Shown in pieces: positions 1-7,392 of a DNA stretch of 64,000 nucleotides. The translations under genes were made by a program, and so were the position numbers. The notes beneath the pieces are model-generated. The model did not search any database and was not told the origin of the DNA. It worked only from the letters and a program-made list of their open reading frames with translations. The stretch is taken from the NCBI RefSeq assembly GCF_004005855.1, contig NZ_SACL01000001.1:1177580-1241579 (forward strand). The letters run 5' to 3'. Source of the DNA: Rhodovarius crocodyli. GTDB taxonomy: Bacteria; Pseudomonadota; Alphaproteobacteria; Acetobacterales; Acetobacteraceae. Numbering within the stretch: the stretch's first letter is position 1; each line of letters opens with the position of its first letter.

Positions 1-1620
1 CTGCTGGGCGACCAGGTCAGCGAGATCCGCGGCGAGGACCGCGTGACGCAGGTCGTGACCGCCGCCGGCCGCACCCTGCCCTGCGACATCCTGATGGTCA
101 GCGTGGGCGTGGCACCCGCCACCGTCTTCCTGGCCGGCAGCGGGATCACGCTGGAAAAGGGGCTGGTGGTGGTGGACGACCAGCTGCGCAGCAGCGCGGC
201 GGATGTCTTCGCCGCCGGCGACGTGACCCTGTTCGACGACCCCGTCTTCGCCCGCCGCCGCCACATCGAACACTGGGACAATGCGGTGAAGCAGGGGCGG
301 CTGGCCGCCCGCAACATGCTGGGCCAGGGCCGGCGCTATGACGAGGTCTCCTATTTCTACTGCGACTTCGGCCGTTTCAGCTTCAGCATGCTCGGCATGC
401 CCGAGGGGGCGGCAGGCCAGGTCCGGCGCGGGTCATGGGCCGATGCCTCGGTCGCGCTGTTCTACCTGGAGGAAGGGGTGCCGCGCGCCCTGTTCTCCAT
501 GGGCCGCCCGCCCGAGGAAACCCGCGCGGCCGAGGGGCTGATCCGTTATCGCGTGCGGCTGGAGGACGCGGCGGCGAAGCTGGCCGACCCCGCCTTCGTG
601 CTGAACCGCGTGCCCACCCAGACCGTGCTGGTGCTGCAGGGCGGCGGCGCGCTCGGCGCCTTTGAGGCCGGGGTGGTGAAGGCGCTGGAGGAGCGCGAGA
701 TCTTCCCCGATATCGTGGCCGGCATTTCCATCGGCGCGTTGAACGGCGCCATCGTGGCCGGCAACCCGCGCGACGCCACCCGCGCGCTGGAGTGCTTCTG
801 GGAGGAACTGTCGGTGCAGGTGCCGGGCTGGATGCCGGCCGACGCCGCCGGCAGCTGGGCGGCGGGGCAGATCCTGTCCTGCGGGGTGCCGGCCTTCTTC
901 CGCCCGCGCTGGATGGTGGACCCGCTGAGCCCGCCTGCCGGCTGGACCAGCTTCTACGACACCGCCCCGATGCGCGAGACGCTGGCGCGCTACGTCGATT
1001 TCTCCAAGCTCCGGCAGAGCCCGGTGCGCCTGCTGGTGGGCGCGGTGAACGTGACCAACGCGCGGTTCGAGGTCTTCGACAGCTATGCCCAGGCGCTGAC
1101 GCCCGACCATATCCTGGCCAGCGGCAGCCTGCCGCCCGGCTTCTCCTGGACCGAGGTGAACGGCCAGCCCTATTGGGATGGCGGCATCGTCAGCAATTCG
1201 CCGCTGGACATGGTGATCGACCGCTGCGGGCCTGACGGCAAGCGCGTGTTCACCGTGCACCTGTTCGCGGGCGAACGCCCCCTGCCGCGCAACATGATGG
1301 AGGTGCAGGCCCGGCGGGACGAGATCCTCTATGCCGAGCGCATCCGCAGCGATGTGCGGCTGAAGGAAAGCACCGGCGCCTATCGGGAGCTGGTGCGGTC
1401 GCTGCTGGAACTGGCGCCGCCCGAGATGAAAAGCCGGGTGCGGCAGTGGCCGCTCTATATCCAGTTGATGGGTGACGGCGCGCCGATGGAAATCACCCAT
1501 TTCCTGCGCGAGGGGCGGGAGGGCGAGGCATCCTCGCGCGACTATGACTTCTCCGCGCCCTCGGTGCGGTTCCACCTGGCGCAGGGCTATGCGGAGGTGG
1601 GGCGGGCGCTGGGGCGCTAA
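1..1620 (+). CDS. FAD-dependent oxidoreductase fused to patatin-like phospholipase (5' partial)
   Basis: The frame is open from the first base, so the start lies outside the window; the in-frame GTG at 43 falls inside the oxidoreductase fold. Bases 1-600 encode the C-terminal half of a ferredoxin-reductase-like flavoprotein: an FAD-binding turn AADVFAAGDVT (about 196-228), then HIEHWDNAVKQG and a reductase-type C-terminal domain. Bases 615-1620 encode a patatin lipase: oxyanion loop GGGALG (640-657), nucleophile elbow GISIG (721-735) and the catalytic Asp in DGG (1177-1185). Its tail resembles the DUF3734 extension of bacterial patatins. No stop separates the halves. Acyl hydrolysis of membrane or storage lipid is the family expectation; coupling to redox is inference. 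Confidence 0.85.
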   Translation: MLGDQVSEIRGEDRVTQVVTAAGRTLPCDILMVSVGVAPATVFLAGSGITLEKGLVVVDDQLRSSAADVFAAGDVTLFDDPVFARRRHIEHWDNAVKQGRLAARNMLGQGRRYDEVSYFYCDFGRFSFSMLGMPEGAAGQVRRGSWADASVALFYLEEGVPRALFSMGRPPEETRAAEGLIRYRVRLEDAAAKLADPAFVLNRVPTQTVLVLQGGGALGAFEAGVVKALEEREIFPDIVAGISIGALNGAIVAGNPRDATRALECFWEELSVQVPGWMPADAAGSWAAGQILSCGVPAFFRPRWMVDPLSPPAGWTSFYDTAPMRETLARYVDFSKLRQSPVRLLVGAVNVTNARFEVFDSYAQALTPDHILASGSLPPGFSWTEVNGQPYWDGGIVSNSPLDMVIDRCGPDGKRVFTVHLFAGERPLPRNMMEVQARRDEILYAERIRSDVRLKESTGAYRELVRSLLELAPPEMKSRVRQWPLYIQLMGDGAPMEITHFLREGREGEASSRDYDFSAPSVRFHLAQGYAEVGRALGR

Positions 1621-1702
1621 CGGAGCCCGCCGGAGCTTAATCACGCCTTTAGGGAACTCAAATTTCTACCGAATTCCCCCACTAGCTGAATCATCACACA
1701 TG

Positions 1703-1732
1703 TTGTCATTATGACTCACGAATGCGTGATAT
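1703..1732 (+). promoter_or_regulatory. Putative sigma-70-type promoter of the lipoprotein operon
   Basis: TTGTCA at 1703-1708 and TGATAT at 1727-1732 are separated by 18 bases. They lie in an AT-rich 140-base gap just ahead of the first lipoprotein gene, whose Shine-Dalgarno GGGGAGGGA is at 1748-1756. The match is moderate and rests on consensus alone. Confidence 0.35.
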
Positions 1733-1762
1733 TTAGTTGCTGGTGCCGGGGAGGGATTTTTG

Positions 1763-2308
1763 ATGAGGATTGGCAGGGCCGCCCTAGCGGTAGCTATTGC
1801 TGTGTCACTGGCCGGTTGCCAGAACTACAATCAAGCCGCACTGCTGCTGGGCGAACCTCGTAGCGACGCTGCAGTCCTGCGGCAGGCTCAGACGATGCCG
1901 ATAGATCGCATCTCTGACGAAGTACTGCTGCGTGAGGCGACGCAGGTGCTCCTCGATCTCGGTTTTGCGCTGGACGAAAGTTCTGTCCCACTGGGTGTGC
2001 TGGCCGGCAGCAAATCACGCGATGCACGGGAAGCCGGCCAAGTGGCAGCCGCAGTCGCGGTGACGATTGTTGCTGCCATGTTCCTGGTTGCCGTTGTGCC
2101 GACCTGGGACGAGCGGCAGACCATCTATGTGACCCTTACGACTCAGCCTATCCCGGGCTCAAACCAAATGAATCTTCGCGTCTCCTTCGAGCGCCGCGTG
2201 GAGACGAACCAAGGTGGCAGCCGATACGAACAGCTGAATGATCCTCAACTCTACCAGGAGTTCTTCAACCAGTTGCGCCAGGGCCTGGCGCGGGGAGTGG
2301 GGGCATGA
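1763..2308 (+). CDS. Lipoprotein, long-type paralogue with internal hydrophobic segment (first copy)
   Basis: ATG at 1763 is preferred over the TTG at 1760 because of the Shine-Dalgarno at 1748-1756. A short signal peptide ends in lipobox LAGC (Cys19), followed by Gln, which fits outer-membrane sorting by the E. coli rule. The mature part has DLGFALDES, then GVLAGSKSRDAREAGQ, then a hydrophobic stretch of about 20 residues (VAAAVAVTIVAAMFLVAVV), and ends with NDPQLYQEFFNQLRQ. The same layout recurs in the gene at 3197. I know of similar uncharacterised lipoproteins in other proteobacteria but no assigned function. It overlaps the next start by ATGA. Confidence 0.85.
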   Translation: MRIGRAALAVAIAVSLAGCQNYNQAALLLGEPRSDAAVLRQAQTMPIDRISDEVLLREATQVLLDLGFALDESSVPLGVLAGSKSRDAREAGQVAAAVAVTIVAAMFLVAVVPTWDERQTIYVTLTTQPIPGSNQMNLRVSFERRVETNQGGSRYEQLNDPQLYQEFFNQLRQGLARGVGA

Positions 2309-2814
2309 GGAACTCCCTCCTTGCTGCGTTCGCAGCATGCGGTCTGATGGTTGCCTGCGCGCCGAATCCCGCGGACAATTTCGTTTCTTCAAACCGCTCT
2401 GCGGTCGAAATGCGGGCGATGCAATCCCGCCTTTTCGACGGCTCTTCAGACCAGGTCGCGCGTGGCGTCGTTTCGACATTCCACGATCTGGGCTATCGGA
2501 TCATCCGCGTCGATTCTGCCTCAGGCACCGTGTCGGCCGCCCGGATGGGGCGCCTGCGGATGTCGGCGGTTGTCCGATCCCAGGCGGCCGGCAGATCTGC
2601 GGTGCGGGTCAATGCGGCCGTGCTCATGCCGGACGGCAAGATGTACGAGGTCGACGCCCCCGAATTTTACCAGGCGAATTTTTTCGTGCCGATGACCCAG
2701 CTGATGGGGAGAGAGGCATTCGCCATCTCTGCGACGGATGCCGTTCCCGATGCCGTACGGCCGGAATCCGACAGACCCACGACGAACAATCTTCCGACCG
2801 GAGCAGCCAGATGA
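2305..2814 (+). CDS. Lipoprotein, short-type paralogue (first copy)
   Basis: Starts inside the stop of the preceding gene (ATGA), so translation is probably coupled. The signal peptide ends in lipobox MVAC (Cys18). The mature protein shares the family core: SRLFDGSS, then a helix ending in DLGYRI, a strand SGTVSAARMGRLRMSAVV, and an end motif PEFYQANFF equivalent to the DP..YQEFF of its neighbours. It lacks the SK.RDA..AGQ motif and the membrane-like segment of the long type. A Pro/Thr/Asn-rich tail of about 30 residues is extra relative to the copy at 3748. Function unknown. Confidence 0.85.
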   Translation: MRNSLLAAFAACGLMVACAPNPADNFVSSNRSAVEMRAMQSRLFDGSSDQVARGVVSTFHDLGYRIIRVDSASGTVSAARMGRLRMSAVVRSQAAGRSAVRVNAAVLMPDGKMYEVDAPEFYQANFFVPMTQLMGREAFAISATDAVPDAVRPESDRPTTNNLPTGAAR

Positions 2815-3194
2815 GGAAAATTGCATCTCTGGGCATTCTCGCGATGCTCATGGCTTGTGCGCCGCCGCCAGCGCCTGACCAGGCGGATCGTCTGACAGTA
2901 GGGACCGTTCAGCGTGAAATCCGCCAAGGCATGAGCGGGGCGGATGTCGTGGCAGTTCTGGGCGCGCCAAATATGGTGACGTCCGACGGCCAGCGCCGCG
3001 AGACCTGGGTTTACGATCGCATTTCCAGCACAAGCGCTTACACCCAGTCTGGTGTCGGCGGCAGCCTGATACTGCTCGGGGCAGGCCAGACCAGCGGAAG
3101 CCGCTCAACCCAGCAACGGACTCTCACGATTATCATTCGGTTTGATGAGCGGGGCGCTGTGCGCGACTATTCGTATCGCTCGACGAGCTTCTGA
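2811..3194 (+). CDS. Small BamE/SmpA-like lipoprotein
   Basis: ATG at 2811 overlaps the previous stop (ATGA). The frame stays open for several hundred bases upstream, but that extension lies over the preceding gene and is rejected. Lipobox LMAC (Cys16). The segment REIRQGMSGADVVAVLGAP followed by RRETWVYD is the SmpA/OmlA signature (short helix, 'G.s..dV...lG.P', then 'W.Y'). The C-terminus, TLTIIIRFDERGAVRDYSY, completes the BamE-like beta sheet. BamE belongs to the outer-membrane beta-barrel assembly machine, but many small lipoproteins share the fold, so a role in that machine is not implied. A serine/glycine-rich loop is inserted mid-domain. It sits between the two long/short pairs. Confidence 0.8.
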   Translation: MRKIASLGILAMLMACAPPPAPDQADRLTVGTVQREIRQGMSGADVVAVLGAPNMVTSDGQRRETWVYDRISSTSAYTQSGVGGSLILLGAGQTSGSRSTQQRTLTIIIRFDERGAVRDYSYRSTSF

Positions 3195-3196
3195 TC

Positions 3197-3751
3197 GTGC
3201 AGAGGCGTCGAGGGGTATTGCGATCGCTGCCCATGCTGATGGCTGCGGGTTGCGTACCTGAAGCGGAAACCCATGCCAGCCATTTCACGCTGGGTAGTTC
3301 AGTGGTCCAGCAACGGCAATTGCAGTCGCGTCGCTATGACACTGCTGACGAACGGATGCTCCTCCAGGCAGTTGCCGGCGTTTTCCAGGATCTGGGCTTC
3401 CAGATCGATGAAAGCCGCCCCCAAATTGGCCTCATCATGGGTTCAAAGGAACGGAGTGCAGTCGAGGCCGGCCAGGTTGCGGCGGCGACTCTACTAATCC
3501 TGCTCGCTGCCGCTGCGGGCGCGCCGCAGCAGCGGGTCGTGATCGACCGCGATCAACGTATACGCATTCTTGTGGTGGTTCGCCGTGTTCCCCAGCAGGA
3601 AGCAGTAGTTGCGCGCGTTACTATGCAGCGTGTCGTCGTCAATACAGAGAATCGTCTAAGCCGTATTGAGACACTTGATGATCCTCGGCTTTATCAGGAA
3701 TTTTTTAATATGCTGTCGCAATCGGTTTTCTTGACGGGCCACGAGATATGA
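3197..3751 (+). CDS. Lipoprotein, long-type paralogue with internal hydrophobic segment (second copy)
   Basis: GTG start two bases after the preceding stop. Lipobox MAAGC (Cys19) follows an Arg-rich n-region. It repeats the architecture of the gene at 1763: SRRYDTADE, DLGFQIDES, GLIMGSKERSAVEAGQ, a hydrophobic run AAATLLILLAAAAGA, beta strands, and LDDPRLYQEFFNMLSQSVF. The conserved charged face (Asp-Leu-Gly-Phe, Lys, Glu-Ala-Gly-Gln) looks functional rather than structural filler. Codons here contain more A/T in third position than the flanking helicase or mutS genes. No function is known to me. Confidence 0.85.
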   Translation: MQRRRGVLRSLPMLMAAGCVPEAETHASHFTLGSSVVQQRQLQSRRYDTADERMLLQAVAGVFQDLGFQIDESRPQIGLIMGSKERSAVEAGQVAAATLLILLAAAAGAPQQRVVIDRDQRIRILVVVRRVPQQEAVVARVTMQRVVVNTENRLSRIETLDDPRLYQEFFNMLSQSVFLTGHEI

Positions 3752-4164
3752 GGGTCGTTCTCCTCTCGGTGGCGCTGGCAATGTCGCTTGCCGCTTGTCA
3801 GACCGACAGCCGCCAGCAGGTATTGGCTACGAGCCATACTCAAGTCGCGCAGCGTGCGATATCGACACGAGCCTTTGATACATCAGATCGAAACGCTGTG
3901 TTTCGAGCCGTCCTTTCTACCCTCCAGGATCTTGGGTTTGTGATTGATCGCGCGGATGACGCGCTGGGCACTGTCACCGCGACGCGTGCTGCCGGGACGA
4001 TCGTACGGTTCACTGTGATTGTCAGAGAGGCGGGTGACCGCCGCACCATCGTGCGGGCGTCAGGGCAACACAACCTGGAAGCTTTGACCGACCCTCTCCC
4101 ATTCCAGCGCTTTTACGACGCGCTCTCGCAGTCCCTCTTCCTGGCGGCAAACAATGTGGAGTGA
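3748..4164 (+). CDS. Lipoprotein, short-type paralogue (second copy)
   Basis: Overlaps the preceding stop (ATGA). Lipobox LAAC (Cys17), next residue Gln. Core: ISTRAFDTSDRNAVFRAV, DLGFVIDRADDALGTV, TIVRFTVIVRE and an end DPLPFQRFYDALSQSLFLA, aligning with the short copy at 2305 and with the ends of the long copies. It is the last gene of the operon and stops nine bases from the convergent cupin gene, with no obvious terminator between. Function unknown. Confidence 0.85.
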   Translation: MRVVLLSVALAMSLAACQTDSRQQVLATSHTQVAQRAISTRAFDTSDRNAVFRAVLSTLQDLGFVIDRADDALGTVTATRAAGTIVRFTVIVREAGDRRTIVRASGQHNLEALTDPLPFQRFYDALSQSLFLAANNVE

Positions 4165-4173
4165 GAGAGAAAA

Positions 4174-4629
4174 CTAGCCCAGGATAAACCGCACCCCGAA
4201 CTGCTCCGCGATCTCCAGCGCACGCGCCTCGCCGGCCGCGCCCACCGCGCCGAAGAACGCCTCGAAGCCGCCGGGCGTGACCGTGCACAGCAGCGTGCCG
4301 TCCGTCTCGCCCACATTCTGGAAGCGGTGCGCGATGCCGCGCGGCAGGGCGATGCAGCCGCCCGCATCCATCTCGACGTAATCCTCGCCGCACCAGAAGC
4401 CGAATCGCCCGGCCACCACCTGCAGCAGTTCGTCCTCGCGCTCATGGATATGCAGCGGCGGGCCGCCGCCGGGCGGGATATGCGCCTCGAACAGGCCCAG
4501 CGCGCCGCCCGTGTCGGCGGCGGTGATGCGGATCAGATGCGGGCCGAAGCCCAGCGCGACCTGTCCCTGCCCGGCAGGGGAGGCGGCGGCGCGGGTGAAG
4601 CTGCCCGTGCGGCGGGTCATCGCGTTCAT
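4174..4629 (-). CDS. Small cupin-domain protein
   Basis: ATG at 4629 is chosen because GGGAG lies about eight bases upstream on the minus strand; an in-frame upstream extension lacks this. About 151 residues form a single cupin barrel. PGGGPPLHIHEREDELLQVV supplies two His and a Glu of metal motif 1, and GIAHRFQN supplies the motif-2 His. Such proteins bind a metal and act as dioxygenases, isomerases or sensors; the substrate cannot be read from sequence. It is divergent from the LysR-type gene at 4731 with a 101-base shared upstream region, a usual arrangement for a regulator and its target. Confidence 0.8.
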   Translation of the reverse strand: MNAMTRRTGSFTRAAASPAGQGQVALGFGPHLIRITAADTGGALGLFEAHIPPGGGPPLHIHEREDELLQVVAGRFGFWCGEDYVEMDAGGCIALPRGIAHRFQNVGETDGTLLCTVTPGGFEAFFGAVGAAGEARALEIAEQFGVRFILG

Positions 4630-4730
4630 CGGGAATCTCCCTTGCATCCGCACCGCAGGTAGCGCGCTCACGCCATGCTGAGCAGCGCAAAGTTCTGGCA
4701 GCTTCGTTCGGAATCCTGCACTAATCGCCC

Positions 4731-5648
4731 ATGACCGACCGCGACCCGCTGGAAGGCGTGGCCGTGTTCCTGGCCATCGCCGACCATCTCAGCTTCACCT
4801 CCGCCGCCACCGCGCTCGGCCTCTCGCGCGCCACCGTCAGCGCCCAGCTTTCGGCGCTGGAGGCACGGCTGGGCGCGCGGCTGTTCAACCGCAGCACCCG
4901 CCAGGTGCACCTGACCGAGGCGGGCGCCGCCTATCGCGAGGCGCTGACCGGCGTGCTGGCCCGCGCGCGGGAAGCGGAGCGCGCCGTCGCCGCCCTGCAG
5001 GGCGAGGCCAGCGGCCGGCTGAAGCTTTCGGCCCCGCCCGATCTCGGCCAGCGCTTCCTGGTGCCGATGATCGCGGAGTTCACCGCCCGCCTGCCTGCCA
5101 TCAGCATCGAGCTGGACCTGTCCCACCGCGCGGTGGACCTGGTGGGGCAGGGCTTCGACCTGGCCATCCGCGGCACCTTCGCGGTGGAGCCGAGCCTGGT
5201 CACGCGGCGCATCGGGTCATCGCCCGTGCGGGTGGTGGCATCCCCCGCCTATCTGAAGCGCCACGGCACGCCGCGCACGGCCGCCGAGCTGGCCGGCCAC
5301 CGGCTGCTGCATTTCAGCCTGCTGCGCTGGGGCCGCGCCTGGCACCTGAAGCGCAACGGCGTGGAGGAGGAAATCCCCGTCGCCCCCGGCTTCTCGGTGA
5401 ATGACGGAGAGGCGCTGCGGATGGCGGCCCTGCACGGCATGGGCGTCACGCTGCTGCCGGGCTTCATCATCGGGGATGACGTGCGGGCCGGGCGGCTGGT
5501 GCCCATCCTGCCCGAATGGGCGCCGCCGCCCGTGCCGCTGCACGCGGTGTATCCGGCCAACCGGCACATCGCGGCCAAGGTGAAGCGCTTCGTGGATTTC
5601 CTGGCGCGGCGCTTCCGGGGCAACCCGGACCTGGATGCGGAAAACTAG
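4731..5648 (+). CDS. LysR-family transcriptional regulator
   Basis: 305 residues, normal for the family. Residues 6-66 form the winged helix-turn-helix (FTSAATALGLSRATVSAQLSALE as recognition helix, then LFNRSTRQVHLTEAG). Residues about 90-295 form the periplasmic-binding-protein-like effector domain (RLKLSAPPDLGQRFLVP, FDLAIRGTF, GMGVTLLPGFIIGDDV). It resembles the DsdC/CrgA-type group with short ligand domains. It is likely to regulate itself and the divergent cupin gene from the 4630-4730 gap. Its stop overlaps that of the convergent MFS gene by three bases. Confidence 0.9.
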   Translation: MTDRDPLEGVAVFLAIADHLSFTSAATALGLSRATVSAQLSALEARLGARLFNRSTRQVHLTEAGAAYREALTGVLARAREAERAVAALQGEASGRLKLSAPPDLGQRFLVPMIAEFTARLPAISIELDLSHRAVDLVGQGFDLAIRGTFAVEPSLVTRRIGSSPVRVVASPAYLKRHGTPRTAAELAGHRLLHFSLLRWGRAWHLKRNGVEEEIPVAPGFSVNDGEALRMAALHGMGVTLLPGFIIGDDVRAGRLVPILPEWAPPPVPLHAVYPANRHIAAKVKRFVDFLARRFRGNPDLDAEN

Positions 5649-6757
5649 CGCCCCAGCCGCGTCGCCGCGACGAAGCCCATCGCGCAGAGCCCGGCCATGG
5701 CCCAGAAGGCATGCCCCTCCAGCGCGGCATAGAGCGGGCCTGCCACCACCATCATCACCCCCGTCGCCAGCCCCACCCCCAGCGAGGTGTGCAGCGCCTG
5801 CGCCCGCGCGCCCAGCGCCGGCGGCAGCGCGCCCAGGCTGCGGATGGCGGCCAGGTGCATGGCGCCGAAGGTGCAGGCGTGCAGCAGCTGGATGGGGAAC
5901 AGCACCCAGGGGTCCACCGTGACCGCCGTGACGGACCAGCGCAGCACGCCGGACCCGGCCGCCACCATGGCCAGGCCGCGCGCGCCCAGCTTCTCGACCA
6001 GCCGGCGCCCGAACACGAACAGCGCGATCTCCGCGATCACGCCCGCGCCCCACAGCGCGCCCACCAGACCGGGCGACAGCCCCGCCGCCTGCCAGTGCAG
6101 GGTCGAGAAGCCGTTGTACATCGCATGGCTGCCCTGGATCAGCGCCGAGGCCGGCAGCAGGCGCCGGAAGGCCGGGTGGCGCAGCGGCTCCCACATGCTG
6201 CCGCGGGCCGCGGGCGGCAGGGCCTCATGCGGCGGCAGGGTCAGGGCGATGGCGCCGGTGGCCAGCAGCGCGGCGCAGGAGATGTAGAGCGCCGACCCGG
6301 CCCCCCACAGCCCCACGAACTGCCCGGCCGCGAGTGCCGCCAGGATGAACGTCACGGACCCCCAGGCCCGCACCCGGCCATAGTCGAAGGGGCGGCGCCT
6401 GATCTCCGCGATCGCCGCCGCATCCGAAAGCGTCACGATGGGCGCCACCGCCGCGCTGTGCAGGATATAGATGGCCAGCAGCACCGCGATGCCCTGCCCC
6501 CAGCCCAGCAGCGGCAGCAACAGGCCAGAGACGACGGCCGCCAGCGCCAGCGTGCCGCGCAGCCCCGTGCGGTCCGCGATGCGCGCGGCCCAGGGGTTGG
6601 CCAGCAGCCGCGTGCCGGTGCCCAGCGCCAGCACGAGGCCCACCTGCTGCGCCGACAGCCCGCCCGCCGTCAGCACCGCCGGCACGAAGGGCAGCGCGGC
6701 ACCCAGAGAGGCGAACTGCGCGCCGAAGATCAGGGAGAAGCGGAAGGCGGGGGACAC
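5645..6757 (-). CDS. MFS permease of the phenylpropionate-permease (HcaT-like) group
   Basis: GTG at 6757 gives the usual short N-terminus (start-SPAFRFSLIFGAQF); a further GTG at 6796 adds 13 residues without family support. About 370 residues with some 11-12 hydrophobic segments. YGRVRAWGSVTFI in transmembrane segment 4 is the hallmark of the PPP/MFS_1_like group, which includes 3-phenylpropionate and some nucleoside permeases. Substrate unknown. The start overlaps the end of the GNAT gene by 28 bases, so the two are probably co-transcribed. Confidence 0.85.
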   Translation of the reverse strand: MSPAFRFSLIFGAQFASLGAALPFVPAVLTAGGLSAQQVGLVLALGTGTRLLANPWAARIADRTGLRGTLALAAVVSGLLLPLLGWGQGIAVLLAIYILHSAAVAPIVTLSDAAAIAEIRRRPFDYGRVRAWGSVTFILAALAAGQFVGLWGAGSALYISCAALLATGAIALTLPPHEALPPAARGSMWEPLRHPAFRRLLPASALIQGSHAMYNGFSTLHWQAAGLSPGLVGALWGAGVIAEIALFVFGRRLVEKLGARGLAMVAAGSGVLRWSVTAVTVDPWVLFPIQLLHACTFGAMHLAAIRSLGALPPALGARAQALHTSLGVGLATGVMMVVAGPLYAALEGHAFWAMAGLCAMGFVAATRLGR

Positions 6758-7284
6758 AGGCCCGGTATGGCCTCCGGACGCGGGTTTGAGAACCACGCAT
6801 CGTCCAGATGCAGCGCCATCAGATAGGTGCCGAGATACTCACCCCCCAGCAGGGTCGCGCGCGGTTCCTGCCCGTACACGGCAAAGCCCAGCTTGCGGTA
6901 CAGGGCCACCGCCGGGGTATCGTCCGCGCGGGTGGTCAGGCGGATGTCGAACACGCCGCAATCGGCCGCGTGCCAGATCAGCTGGCGCAGCATCCGCGCC
7001 GCCAGCCCCTGGCCGCGCGCCTCGGGCGCCACGTACAGGCCGCTCAACTGCGCCTTGTGGCACTGGCGCAGCCCCGCCTCGCGTACCAGCGCGGCGGTGG
7101 CCACCAGCCGGCCGTCGCCCGCGCCCAGAACCGGGTGCCGCGCCAGCCGGTCAGCGAAGAAGGAGAGCGGCTGATCGGCCTCCTCCTCCCAGGCGCGGCC
7201 GAAGGAGCCAGGGTCCTCCCGCAGGCCGCGCAGGCGGATATCGCGAAAGGCTTCGGCATCCGGGGCGGTCAATCGGCGCAGCAT
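6730..7284 (-). CDS. GNAT-family N-acetyltransferase
   Basis: Start taken at the ATG at 7284 (MLRRLTAPDAEAFRDIR), where the family begins; an upstream in-frame ATG at 7320 is less likely. About 184 residues. The acetyl-CoA pyrophosphate loop is clear: LYVAPEARGQGLAARMLRQL (Q/RxxGxG/A), followed by RLTTRADDTPAVALYRKLGF, the C-terminal GNAT motif. The acceptor is unknown. A short proline-rich tail follows the fold. It is transcribed towards the overlapping MFS gene and away from the helicase gene at 7393. Confidence 0.85.
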   Translation of the reverse strand: MLRRLTAPDAEAFRDIRLRGLREDPGSFGRAWEEEADQPLSFFADRLARHPVLGAGDGRLVATAALVREAGLRQCHKAQLSGLYVAPEARGQGLAARMLRQLIWHAADCGVFDIRLTTRADDTPAVALYRKLGFAVYGQEPRATLLGGEYLGTYLMALHLDDAWFSNPRPEAIPGLCPPPSASP

Positions 7285-7392
7285 TCGGGCACGGTAGACC
7301 CCGTTCCGCCCTGGCACCAAGGGTGGCGCGGTTGCAATCCGCGCGCTTTCGGCCCATCACGTCCCGCACGTCCATCCAGGTTTCCTGTAGGC

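Noticed and set aside
2238..2810. Upstream in-frame extension of the BamE-like lipoprotein gene
   Set aside because: It lies over the preceding lipoprotein gene, and the lipobox and ATGA overlap place the start at 2811.
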